Assembly: GCA_016302985.1 (NCBI GenBank)
Contig: JAEDMN010000118.1
Span: forward strand, 1 to 9,912
Length of the DNA stretch: 9,912 nt
Direction: 5' to 3'
Origin: Kiritimatiellia bacterium
GTDB taxonomy: Bacteria > Verrucomicrobiota > Kiritimatiellia > RFP12 > UBA1067
Shown here: positions 1-6,764 of the stretch, piece after piece
Layout: every line of letters begins with the position of its first letter
Position numbering within the stretch: the first letter of the stretch is position 1
Made by a program: the position numbers and the translations under genes
Notes under the pieces: generated by a model
What the model was told of the DNA's origin: nothing
The model's input: only the letters and a program-made list of their open reading frames with translations
The model's database searches: none

Positions 1-68
1 CGATCGGCAGCCAGGAGAAGCGGCTGCGCGCCCGCTTCAAGGGCAAGCGCGCGCCCACGTTCACATGA
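1..68 (+). CDS. C-terminal end of an unidentified upstream protein (partial)
   Basis: An open frame enters from the left edge with its first full codon at position 3 and ends at TGA 66-68. It encodes 21 residues ending in KGKRAPTFT. Twenty of the 21 sense codons end in G or C, the signature of the certain genes here, so I take it as a real 3' end. The tail is very basic (several R and K). It is too short to assign a family. The stop is 28 nt upstream of the next ATG, close enough for cotranscription with the beta-helix gene. Confidence 0.6.
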   Translation, partial: IGSQEKRLRARFKGKRAPTFT

Positions 69-96
69 CGCGGCGGAGGCTCCGCGGGAGGTTTGC

Positions 97-2001
97 ATGA
101 AGAGTGTGCTGATGGGATGGCTTTGTTTCGCGGCGTTGGCCGCATGCGCCCTGCCGACGGGGTGCCCGGACTTCATGGTGGAGCGACCGCGCGCGAAGGA
201 CGCCGTGGCCGTGAAGGCCGCGGACTTCGGGTTCTCGACGGCCTCCGACAAGAACGCGACGGCGATCAACCGGGCGCTCGCCGAGGCGCGCAAGGTCGGC
301 GCGACGCGCGTCGAGCTCGCGCCGGGCACCTACCGCTGCTTCGACGAGCCGGGCGTCGTCGTGCGCGGCTTCAGCGACTTCACGTTCGACGGAAAGGGCG
401 CGGTGCTCGTCTTCCGCCGTCCGGCCGAGTACCGGGGGCAGCCCCAGAGCGAGCTGATCCTCGACAAGGGCAACGTCTTCGTGGATGCCTGCACGCGCAC
501 CGAACTGCGCGACTTCACCCTGGACTGGGACTGGGAGGGCGATCCGCTCGGCGCCTTCGTGCGCGTTGTGGCGAAGCACGAGGACGCCGCGGCGCCGGAG
601 AATTCGCACGTCGATCTTGCGTTCGTCGACTGGGCGCGCCATCCGAAGTATCCCGAGCCCGTCCCCGTGCAGAAGCTCTCGGCGATGGACGAATGCCGCA
701 CGCGCTTCCGGGACGGGCCGGGATTCTCGTTCGGGCAGACGGAAGGGCATTTCGGCGCCCGCAACGAGTGGGTGGCGCCGAACGTCCTGCGCGTCTGGCC
801 GGGCATCCCGATGGAGGGGCGCAACCAGAACCCGATGGTCCGGTACGGACGCAGCCCGTCCGCCAATCTGGCCCAGGTGCGCCGGTTCGAGGACAAGGGC
901 TTCTACCGCCTGCTGCACTGCTACTACGGGAAGAACGCGATCAACCTCGCGGGCAGCCGCCATCTCGCGGTCCGCAACGTGAACGTCTGGAGCTGCTTCG
1001 GCATGGCGATGGTGACGGACGGCGCGCAGGAATACACCGAGGTCGAGAATCTGCGCGTCGCGCCGCCGACCGCGGAGCAGTTCGCCGCGGCCTACCCGGG
1101 CGCGACGTTCCGCCCGCGCCCCGTCTCCTCGACCTCGGACGGCTTCCACGTCGCGCGGTCGAAGGGCTTCTACCGCCTGCTGAACTGCCACTGGTCGCTC
1201 AACAACGACGATTCCATCAACTTCCACGACCGCTTCACCATCGCGGTGCGGGGCGGCCCGCAGGTGCTGGACGTCGTCAACCGGCGCGGCATCGAGTACT
1301 TCCGCGTCGCGGTGGGGGCGGAAATCGAGCTCCGTTATCCGGACTTCGGCGAGACGGGCTATCGCGGGCGCGTGACGAAGGTCGTCGGCAACCGCATCTA
1401 CGTGGACCGTCCGATGCCGCCCCAGAAGGGGCCGTGCTTCCTCGTGTGGGACCGCACCTACGGAACCGACAACGTCCACGTCAAGGGGTGCACATTCGAG
1501 GATTCCGGTTTCCGCAACATCTTCTCGCCGTCGAACCTGACGATCGAGGACTGCCGGTTCATCCGCATCAGCGGGTACCCCATCCGCTTCATCGCCGACT
1601 ACCGCAGCGACCTGTGGTGCGAGGGCATGGGCGCGCGCAACCTCGTGGTCCGCAACTGCAGCTTCGAGGACGTGAACGTGATGCAGCCGAAGTGGTCCGC
1701 CATCTCGGCGGTCTGCGTGACGCCGACGGACTGGGACGTCGGCAAGGTGGATCCGGGCTTCGTCGGCGGGAACCTGCTCGTCGAGGACTGCGCGTTCATC
1801 CGTCCGACGGGGCCCGTGCTCGACCTGAAGACCGGACGCGACGTGCTGTTCCGCCGGGCGACGGTCGATCTGCGCGGCGTGGACACGAACAAGTGGACGA
1901 CGGCCGGGGCGATCCTCACCAACGGCGCCGAAAACGTGCGTGTCGAAGGGGTCCGTGTCGTGCTTCCCCCGGCAGACATCCATCCGCCAGTTGGAGAATG
2001 A
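97..2001 (+). CDS. Exported right-handed parallel beta-helix glycosidase, GH110-like (putative lipoprotein)
   Basis: This 634-residue protein probably hydrolyses a glycan outside the cytoplasm. The ATG at 97 is preceded by GGGAGG (86-91) at 5 nt. Residues 1-17 form a short signal sequence with a lipobox-like LAAC (Cys17), suggesting a lipoprotein; ordinary signal-peptidase-I cleavage near residue 19 is the alternative. Residues about 35-110 look like the N-terminal cap of a pectate-lyase-like helix (AINRALAEA, then LAPGTY). Repeated short strand turns follow (HLAVRNVNVWS, NVHVKGCTFED, LTIEDCRF, LVVRNCSFEDV). The likely active site is D348 in TSDGFH with D371-D372 in NNDDSINFHD. The 23/24-residue spacing equals that of the acid/base aspartates I recall for marine GH110 (D321, D344, D345). 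GH28 has a related D..DD layout with slightly shorter spacing. Known GH110 enzymes are alpha-1,3-galactosidases. The fold is well supported, the GH110 assignment moderately, and the substrate is inferred. Confidence 0.8.
   Translation: MKSVLMGWLCFAALAACALPTGCPDFMVERPRAKDAVAVKAADFGFSTASDKNATAINRALAEARKVGATRVELAPGTYRCFDEPGVVVRGFSDFTFDGKGAVLVFRRPAEYRGQPQSELILDKGNVFVDACTRTELRDFTLDWDWEGDPLGAFVRVVAKHEDAAAPENSHVDLAFVDWARHPKYPEPVPVQKLSAMDECRTRFRDGPGFSFGQTEGHFGARNEWVAPNVLRVWPGIPMEGRNQNPMVRYGRSPSANLAQVRRFEDKGFYRLLHCYYGKNAINLAGSRHLAVRNVNVWSCFGMAMVTDGAQEYTEVENLRVAPPTAEQFAAAYPGATFRPRPVSSTSDGFHVARSKGFYRLLNCHWSLNNDDSINFHDRFTIAVRGGPQVLDVVNRRGIEYFRVAVGAEIELRYPDFGETGYRGRVTKVVGNRIYVDRPMPPQKGPCFLVWDRTYGTDNVHVKGCTFEDSGFRNIFSPSNLTIEDCRFIRISGYPIRFIADYRSDLWCEGMGARNLVVRNCSFEDVNVMQPKWSAISAVCVTPTDWDVGKVDPGFVGGNLLVEDCAFIRPTGPVLDLKTGRDVLFRRATVDLRGVDTNKWTTAGAILTNGAENVRVEGVRVVLPPADIHPPVGE
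895..915 (+). repeat. 21-nt exact direct repeat, copy 1, inside the beta-helix gene
   Basis: These 21 bases recur exactly at 1162-1182, 267 nt (89 codons) downstream and in the same frame. They encode KGFYRLL with identical codons, and the similarity continues after a few changed bases (HCYY here, NCHW in copy 2). This looks like related turns of the solenoid rather than a mobile or regulatory repeat. Confidence 0.8.
1162..1182 (+). repeat. 21-nt exact direct repeat, copy 2, inside the beta-helix gene
   Basis: This is the second copy of the 895-915 repeat, again encoding KGFYRLL with the same codons. Here it lies between the two parts of the putative active site: D348 is upstream and the D371-D372 pair downstream. 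Confidence 0.8.
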
Positions 2002-2002
2002 C

Positions 2003-2158
2003 ATGAACGGAAAACTGTTTCGGAACGGCGTGGAGATGAACCGCATCGCCCATCAGGAGGACCTCACGCGCCCGACGACGACTGCGAACGACGGCGTCCC
2101 GATCTGCGCCACGGCGCGCCGCCTGCGGAACTCCCGTTGTGCTATAATGGCGCCATGA
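2003..2158 (+). CDS. Small 51-codon ORF, possible gene remnant
   Basis: The ATG at 2003 has GGAG (1993-1996) at 6 nt, overlapping the end of the beta-helix gene. The stop TGA (2156-2158) overlaps the GH92 start as ATGA. The product begins MNGKLFRNGVEMNRIAHQED and has no signal peptide or membrane segment that I can see. Codons 8-44 are about 95% G/C at third positions, like the real genes here, while the last codons (cgt tgt gct ata) run through the GH92 promoter and lose that bias. I read it as the 5' remnant of a deleted or truncated gene, or as a small unknown protein. I recognise no family. Confidence 0.3.
   Translation: MNGKLFRNGVEMNRIAHQEDLTRPTTTANDGVPICATARRLRNSRCAIMAP
2140..2148 (+). 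promoter_or_regulatory. Extended -10 promoter of the GH92 gene (TGcTATAAT)
   Basis: A perfect TATAAT (2143-2148) is preceded by the extended -10 dinucleotide TG at 2140-2141. No good -35 hexamer lies 16-18 bp upstream, which extended -10 promoters can tolerate. The expected start point, about 7 nt past the box, falls at about 2155, the A of the GH92 ATG. An exact TATAAT is unlikely by chance in DNA this GC-rich. Confidence 0.6.
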
Positions 2159-4338
2159 AGCGCGTTCTCAGCATAAGGGTCCTGCTCCTGGCACTGCTGG
2201 CATTCCCTGCCGCCCCGGCCGACGACCGTCCCCTCGTCGACTGCGTCGACCCGATGATCGGGGCCATCACGCTCTCAGGCTATGGCGGGCACGGCCTCGG
2301 CAAGACGTTCCCCGGCGCGGCGAGTCCCTTCGGGATGGTGCAGTTGTCGCCGGACACGGTCACGGGCGGCGACAACGGTCCGGGCTACTCGTATCACCAC
2401 GAGACGATCGAGGGCTTCAGCTTCCTGCACATGAGCGGCATCGGCTGGTACGGCGACCTCGGGAACTTCCAGGCAATGCCGTCCGAAGCCGTCTCGAAGT
2501 TCTCCCATTCCAACGAGACGGCGCGTGCGGGCTACTATTCCGTCCATCTCGATGACTGCGGCGTGTCGGCCGAGCTCACGGCGCTGGGCGATGTCGGCGT
2601 CATCCGTTTCACCTACCCGGCGAACCCGCGCGCCGAACTGAAGTTCGATCTCGCCCGCCGCATCGGCGAGCTGCGCCGCGCCAAGTGGTTCTCGCGTCAG
2701 GAGCTCGTCTTCGACTCGGACACCGAATTCCACGGACTCATCGCCTGCGACCACCGGGACGGAGGCTGGGGACGCGGGGCCGGCGGCGTCGACTACGCGG
2801 TCCATTTCCGCGGTTCGGTCTCGAAGCCGCTGACGGACCGCCGGTTGACGGGCGGGAACACCAATCTCGTCCTCCACGCGACGTTCCCGACGCGGAAGGA
2901 CGAAGCGGTCGAAGTCGCGCTGCGCGTCTCGTTCGCCGGACCGGTCGCCCGGTCGCCGCAGGCGGATGGCATCCGCTTCGCGAACCTGCTCCCGCGCGCC
3001 CGTGCCGCCTGGGCGGACGGACCGTTTCGCGGCCTCGTGGTGAAGGGCGGCACGGAACGGCAGCGGCGGATCTTCGCGACCGCCGTCTACCATGCCTCCC
3101 TCGACCCGCGCGAGGTGAACGCGCCGCTGCCGAACGGCTTCACCCAGAAGCGGACGGTCTTCTCGGGCTGGGACGTCTTCCGCAGCGAGATGCCGTGGCT
3201 CGCGCTGCGGAATCCCGGGATCGTGAAGGAGACGGTGGAGTCGATGATGGCGGTGATGGCGTCCGGCAAACGCGACACGCTGCCGGTCTGGGACCTCTTC
3301 GGCTGCCCGTCGAGCTGCATGGTCGGCAATCCGCTGTTCCCCGTGATGCTGACGCTGCAGGACGCCGGTGTTTCGTTCGACGAACGGAGGGCGCTTGAAA
3401 TGATGGTCGCGACGACGGCGAAGCGTGGCAATGCGTCCTGCGGCTATTCGCCCGGCTCGCTCTCGCAGACGCTCGAGTACTGCTTCGACGACTGGTGCGT
3501 GGCGCGTTTTGCGGAAACGCTCGGAGAGAAGGACGTCGCGGCCCGCTTCGCCGGCCGGGCGCAGTGGTACACGAATGTCTGGTGCGCGGCCGTCGGGTCG
3601 ATGCGGACGCGCCAGGCGGACGGTTCGTGGCTGCCCTGGAAGGGCGAGGCCGCGCACGGACAGGGCACGGTCGAGTCGAATCCGCTCCAGCAGGGCTGGT
3701 TCGTGCCGCACGACGTCCACGGACTCATCGGCCTCATGGGGGGCGCGGCGGCGTTCGCCGCGAAGCTGGAGGCGTTCTTCGAAAAGGCGCCGGACGACTT
3801 CCTTTGGGGCGACTACTACAACCATCCGAACGAGCCCTCGCACCACGTCGCCTACCTCTTCCCCTATTGCGGGAAGCCGTGGCTGACACAGAAGTGGACG
3901 CGGCGGATTCTCGACAAGGCCTACGGCGACGACGTGCGCGGGCTCTGCGGAAACGACGACGTCGGCCAGATGAGCGCCTGGTACGTCCTTTCCGCGATCG
4001 GCCTCCACCCCGTCGCGCCGGGATCGGGCGTCTGGATCCTCACGACGCCGCTGTTCGGGCGCTTCGCGATGCCGAACGCCGCCGGCGGGACGATCTCCGT
4101 CGACGCCCGCGACGCCTCCGATCCGGGGAACGTCTACATCCGCTCGGCGATGCTGAACGGCAAGCCGCTCAACCGCGCCTGGGTGACGACGCGGGAACTG
4201 AACGCGCCGTCCGGGTGCCGTCTCGAATACGAACTCGGCCCCGAGCCGAACTTGTCCCTCTTCACGGAACCGCCCCCTCGATGCACCCGGGAAACCCGCC
4301 GAAGGGGTGCGGCGGGCAACAAAGCTACTGACAGATGA
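2155..4338 (+). CDS. Secreted GH92 family alpha-mannosidase
   Basis: This exo-acting alpha-mannosidase (GH92 enzymes are calcium-dependent and inverting) would remove mannose from N-glycans or other alpha-mannosides outside the cytoplasm. From ATG 2155 it is 727 residues, a normal size for the family. Residues 1-22 are a classical signal peptide (basic start, VLLLALLAF core, APA before Asp23). The N-terminal domain opens with the family pattern VDPMIG...KTFPGAASPFGMVQLSPDT. The catalytic domain carries NEPSHH (Glu560, the expected general acid) and GNDDVGQMSAWY (Asp601-Asp602, the acidic cluster near the general base). The conserved end LGPEPN finishes at about residue 699. An unusual Arg-rich 28-residue tail follows, overlapping a hairpin and the next promoter. 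A TTG at 2137 would add six residues ahead of the signal peptide but lies upstream of the -10 box, so ATG 2155 is preferred. There is no Shine-Dalgarno, which fits leaderless translation. Confidence 0.93.
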   Translation: MKRVLSIRVLLLALLAFPAAPADDRPLVDCVDPMIGAITLSGYGGHGLGKTFPGAASPFGMVQLSPDTVTGGDNGPGYSYHHETIEGFSFLHMSGIGWYGDLGNFQAMPSEAVSKFSHSNETARAGYYSVHLDDCGVSAELTALGDVGVIRFTYPANPRAELKFDLARRIGELRRAKWFSRQELVFDSDTEFHGLIACDHRDGGWGRGAGGVDYAVHFRGSVSKPLTDRRLTGGNTNLVLHATFPTRKDEAVEVALRVSFAGPVARSPQADGIRFANLLPRARAAWADGPFRGLVVKGGTERQRRIFATAVYHASLDPREVNAPLPNGFTQKRTVFSGWDVFRSEMPWLALRNPGIVKETVESMMAVMASGKRDTLPVWDLFGCPSSCMVGNPLFPVMLTLQDAGVSFDERRALEMMVATTAKRGNASCGYSPGSLSQTLEYCFDDWCVARFAETLGEKDVAARFAGRAQWYTNVWCAAVGSMRTRQADGSWLPWKGEAAHGQGTVESNPLQQGWFVPHDVHGLIGLMGGAAAFAAKLEAFFEKAPDDFLWGDYYNHPNEPSHHVAYLFPYCGKPWLTQKWTRRILDKAYGDDVRGLCGNDDVGQMSAWYVLSAIGLHPVAPGSGVWILTTPLFGRFAMPNAAGGTISVDARDASDPGNVYIRSAMLNGKPLNRAWVTTRELNAPSGCRLEYELGPEPNLSLFTEPPPRCTRETRRRGAAGNKATDR
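4295..4316 (+). terminator. GC-rich hairpin at the end of the GH92 gene, terminator-like without a U-tract
   Basis: CCCGCCG (4295-4301) and CGGCGGG (4310-4316) form a perfect 7-bp stem with an 8-nt loop. An alternative larger fold pairs GCACCC (4283-4288) with GGGTGC (4305-4310) and CCGCC (4270-4274) with GGCGG (4311-4315). It lies just before the salvage-operon promoter, where a terminator would be expected, but inside the GH92 reading frame. No T-run follows, so classical intrinsic termination is doubtful. Confidence 0.3.
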
Positions 4339-4356
4339 ACGGCAGAGTGGTAAAAT
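4328..4356 (+). promoter_or_regulatory. Sigma70-type promoter of the nucleobase-salvage operon
   Basis: CTGACA (4328-4333, five of six matches to TTGACA) is separated by exactly 17 bp from TAAAAT (4351-4356, five of six matches to TATAAT). An extended -10 TG sits at 4348-4349. Transcription should start at about 4362-4364, leaving a leader of about 75 nt before upp. The -35 box and part of the spacer lie within the last codons of the GH92 ORF. This is the best promoter in the window. Confidence 0.75.
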
Positions 4357-4360
4357 AAGA

Positions 4361-4418
4361 TCTGGTTTTACGCGCGTATGGGGTGTATTGGGCGTGTTGT
4401 CGGATGCGCGCGGCCAGA
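4361..4418 (+). promoter_or_regulatory. Structured 5' leader hairpin upstream of upp
   Basis: CGCGCGTAT (4371-4379) pairs with ATGCGCGCG (4404-4412) over 9 bp with one G-U, enclosing a 24-nt G/T-rich loop. TCTGG (4361-4365) can pair with CCAGA (4414-4418) as an outer stem across a small bulge, if transcription starts early enough to include it. The upp Shine-Dalgarno (4421-4426) lies just outside. I find no match to a purine riboswitch core and no following terminator, so any regulatory role is inferred. Confidence 0.35.
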
Positions 4419-4437
4419 CAAGGGAGAAACTGCAGCG

Positions 4438-5058
4438 ATGCATACGATTCTGAACCATCCGCTGGTGGACCATCGCATGGCCTACATGCGGGATGTGGCG
4501 ACGGCGCCGAAGCTGTTCCGCGAACTGGTTTCCGAGGTGACGACGTTCCTGGCGTTCGAGGCGCTGCGCGACGTCAATACGCGGGAGGTCGAAGTCCAGA
4601 CCCCGGTCGCCAAGACGGTTGGGCGGAAGGTTTCGGACGAAATCGTGCTCGTGCCGATCCTGCGCGCGGGCATGGGCATGCTGGACGCGATGCTCGACGT
4701 GCTGCCGTACGCGAAGGTGGGCGTGCTGGGCATGCAGCGCAACGAGGAGACGGCCGAGCCGGTGCCGTACTATTCCAAGGTGCCGCCGGCGAAGGGCGAC
4801 GAGATCGCGCTCGTCATCGACCCGATGTTCGCGACGGGCGGCAGCGCGGTCGACGCCGTATCCCAGCTCAAGAAGCTCGGCTACCGCCGGATCAAGTTCC
4901 TCTGCCTCGTCTCCGCGCCGGAGGGCATGGAGAACTTCGAGAAGCACCATCCGGACGTGCCGGTTTTCACGGCGGCGCTCGACAAGCGCCTCAACTCCCA
5001 TTTCTACATCGTGCCCGGTCTCGGCGATGCCGGTGACCGCATTTTCGGGACGCTCTGA
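4438..5058 (+). CDS. upp: Uracil phosphoribosyltransferase
   Basis: This cytosolic enzyme converts uracil and PRPP to UMP and pyrophosphate (pyrimidine salvage). At 206 residues it matches the usual length of about 208. It begins HTILNHPLVDHRMAYMRD, typical of the family, and has VPILRAGMGMLDAML in the middle. The PRPP-binding loop is VIDPMFATGGSA (about residues 126-137, Asp128 leading). The C-terminal uracil-binding segment is GLGDAGDR (residues 194-201). ATG 4438 is chosen because it matches the family start and has AGGGAG (4421-4426) upstream, though at a long 11-nt spacing. The in-frame ATG at 4378 would add 20 residues of unrelated sequence from within the leader hairpin. It is the first gene of the salvage operon, and its stop is 2 nt before the AzgA-type permease. 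Confidence 0.96.
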   Translation: MHTILNHPLVDHRMAYMRDVATAPKLFRELVSEVTTFLAFEALRDVNTREVEVQTPVAKTVGRKVSDEIVLVPILRAGMGMLDAMLDVLPYAKVGVLGMQRNEETAEPVPYYSKVPPAKGDEIALVIDPMFATGGSAVDAVSQLKKLGYRRIKFLCLVSAPEGMENFEKHHPDVPVFTAALDKRLNSHFYIVPGLGDAGDRIFGTL

Positions 5059-5060
5059 CC

Positions 5061-5318
5061 ATGAAGAACATCGACAGGAAGCTGATTGCGGACCTCGAGT
5101 CCTCCATGCTCGCGGACGGCTGCTTCGACTGCGGCGAGGCGCGGATCCTGCTTGACGCCGTTCGCCCCCTGGCGGCGGACCATGCCGAGATGGCCGAACT
5201 CGCGCAGATCCTGGAAGGGGTCCTCGAGGCCGGCAAGGTCACGGCGGAGGAGTGCCGGAAGGTCGCCGCCTACCTGAAGTGGCTGGCGCGGGAAGAAGAG
5301 CAGGCGGTCGAGGAGCAG
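5061..5318 (+). other. N-terminal TerB-like / EF-hand-like domain of the AzgA-type permease
   Basis: Residues 1-86 precede the membrane part and are charged and helical in character. There are two helix-loop-helix halves: ADGCFDCGE (18-26) followed by a helix ending LLDAVRP, and EAGKVTAEE (56-64) followed by RKVAAYLKWL. The ADG...E pattern recalls TerB-type domains or degenerate EF-hand loops, but the first loop positions lack the acidic ligands of a true EF-hand. It aligns without gaps to the start of the third permease. The region before the permease (about 76-86) is Glu/Gln-rich, likely a linker helix. Function is unknown; I suspect a cytosolic sensor or protein-interaction module. Confidence 0.6.
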
Positions 5319-6737
5319 GGGCTCCTCGGCCGTCTGTTCAAATTGGGGCGCAACCGGACGACGGTCCGCACCGAGGTCGTCGCCGGCGTCACGACGTTCA
5401 TGACGATGGCGTACATCCTCGCCGTGAATCCGAACCTGCTGTCCATGGCGGGCATCCCGCGCGGCGGCGTGTTCCTGGCGACGGCGGTCGCCGCGGTCGT
5501 GGGCACGCTGCTGATGGCGTTCCTGTCGAACTACCCGTTCGTGCTGGCGCCGGGCATGGGGCTGAACGCGTTCCTGACCTTCGGCGTCGTGTTCGGCATG
5601 GGCTACAGCTGGCAGTTCGCGCTGCTGGCCGTGTTCGTCGAGGGACTGGTGTTCCTCGCGCTCTCGCTCACGCCCGTGCGGGAAAGCATCTTCAACGCGA
5701 TCCCGTTCACGCTCAAGAAGGCGGTGGCGGCCGGCATCGGCCTCTTCATCTGCTTCATCGCGCTGCAGACCTCGGGCGTGATCGTCAACAACGACGCGAC
5801 GCTGGTCGGCCTGGTCTCGTTCAAGAACGTGAACTTCCACACGCAGGGCGTCTGCGCGCTGCTCGCGCTGGCGGGGACGCTGGCCACGGGCGTGATGCTG
5901 GTGAAGGGACTGAAGGGCGCGATCCTGCTCGGCATCCTCGCGACCTGGGTGCTCGGCATGGTCTGCCAGGCGACGGGGATCTACGTGCCCGACCCGGCGG
6001 TGAAATGCTTCTCGCTCTACCCCAACTTCACGCTCGGGGGCATCTCGCAGAACTTCTCGGAGTTCGGCAGGACGTTCGGCGCGCTCTTCGATCCCGCGGG
6101 CTGGACGCACACGGTGGACAAGCAGGTCGTGGGCAGCGGCTGGACGCTGGTCCGGTCCCTCGACTTCTTCGTCGTGATGTTCGCGTTCTTCTTCGTGGAC
6201 CTCTTCGACACGCTGGGCACGCTCATCGGCGTCTCGATGAAGGGCGGCTTCCTCGATCGCCAGGGCCGGCTGCCGCGCATCTCCGGGGCGCTCTGCGCCG
6301 ACTCGATCGCCACGTCGGTGGGCGCCGTGCTGGGCACCTCGACGACGACGACGTACGTCGAGTCCGCCTCGGGCGTGATGGCGGGCGGCCGCACGGGCCT
6401 CACCGCCGTCGTCTCGGCCGGCTTCTTCGCGCTCGCGATCCTCTTCGCGCCCGTGTTCCTCGCGATTCCCGCGTTCGCCACGGCGCCGGCGCTGATCGTG
6501 GTCGGCTACATGATGCTCTCCTCCTGTGCCGACATCGACTGGCGCGACCCGGCCGAGGCCGTGCCCGCCTTCCTCGCGGTCGTGGCGATGCCGTTCACCT
6601 ACTCGATTTCGGACGGCATCATGTTCGGCGTCATCTCGTACACGGTCATCAACGCCTGCGTCGGAAACTACCGCCGCATCCACTGGATCATGTACGTCCT
6701 CGCGGCGCTGTTCGTCGCGAAGTACGCGCTCATGTAA
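5061..6737 (+). CDS. AzgA-type purine (adenine/guanine/hypoxanthine) permease with an N-terminal TerB-like extension
   Basis: This inner-membrane, probably proton-coupled importer of purine bases belongs to the AzgA branch of NCS2 (E. coli AdeP/PurP, B. subtilis PbuG). The permease proper starts at about residue 87 (LLGRLFKL, then RTEVVAGVTTFMTMAYILAVNP) and runs through many hydrophobic segments, about 14 expected. Family landmarks are LAPGMGLNAF, VDLFDTLGTLIGV (from about residue 380), TSTTTTYVESASGV with GGRTGLTAV (about 423-445) and PAFLAVVAMPFTYSI near the end. Residues 1-86 are soluble and not part of the usual AzgA protein; a homologous segment occurs on the third permease. The ATG lies 2 nt after the upp stop with only a weak GGGA upstream, suggesting translational coupling. 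Starting later would delete this extension, but its strong third-position GC and its homologue downstream argue that it is translated. The exact base transported is not determinable. Confidence 0.92.
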   Translation: MKNIDRKLIADLESSMLADGCFDCGEARILLDAVRPLAADHAEMAELAQILEGVLEAGKVTAEECRKVAAYLKWLAREEEQAVEEQGLLGRLFKLGRNRTTVRTEVVAGVTTFMTMAYILAVNPNLLSMAGIPRGGVFLATAVAAVVGTLLMAFLSNYPFVLAPGMGLNAFLTFGVVFGMGYSWQFALLAVFVEGLVFLALSLTPVRESIFNAIPFTLKKAVAAGIGLFICFIALQTSGVIVNNDATLVGLVSFKNVNFHTQGVCALLALAGTLATGVMLVKGLKGAILLGILATWVLGMVCQATGIYVPDPAVKCFSLYPNFTLGGISQNFSEFGRTFGALFDPAGWTHTVDKQVVGSGWTLVRSLDFFVVMFAFFFVDLFDTLGTLIGVSMKGGFLDRQGRLPRISGALCADSIATSVGAVLGTSTTTTYVESASGVMAGGRTGLTAVVSAGFFALAILFAPVFLAIPAFATAPALIVVGYMMLSSCADIDWRDPAEAVPAFLAVVAMPFTYSISDGIMFGVISYTVINACVGNYRRIHWIMYVLAALFVAKYALM

Positions 6738-6764
6738 GGACGGGAGAACAGGGAGGAACTGCTC

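Noticed and set aside
73..85. GCGGAG/CTCCGC inverted repeat before the beta-helix gene
   Set aside because: Only about 5 bp can pair around a 3-nt loop, no T-run follows, and it abuts the Shine-Dalgarno. Such short palindromes are expected by chance at this GC content.
2055..2060. Perfect AGGAGG Shine-Dalgarno
   Set aside because: No usable start codon lies at a sensible distance downstream; it falls inside the small ORF by chance.
4411..4427. Possible PyrR-binding loop (CCAGACAAGG) before upp
   Set aside because: It only loosely resembles the PyrR loop core, the flanking stem does not form as required, the loop length is wrong, and no terminator/antiterminator pair follows.
4363..4437. Purine riboswitch ahead of the salvage operon
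   Set aside because: The conserved purine-aptamer core and kissing-loop elements are not present, and no three-way junction can be drawn.
4378..4437. Upstream in-frame ATG giving upp a 20-residue extension
   Set aside because: It lies inside the leader hairpin, has no Shine-Dalgarno, and the added residues are not part of the family, whereas ATG 4438 fits the family start.
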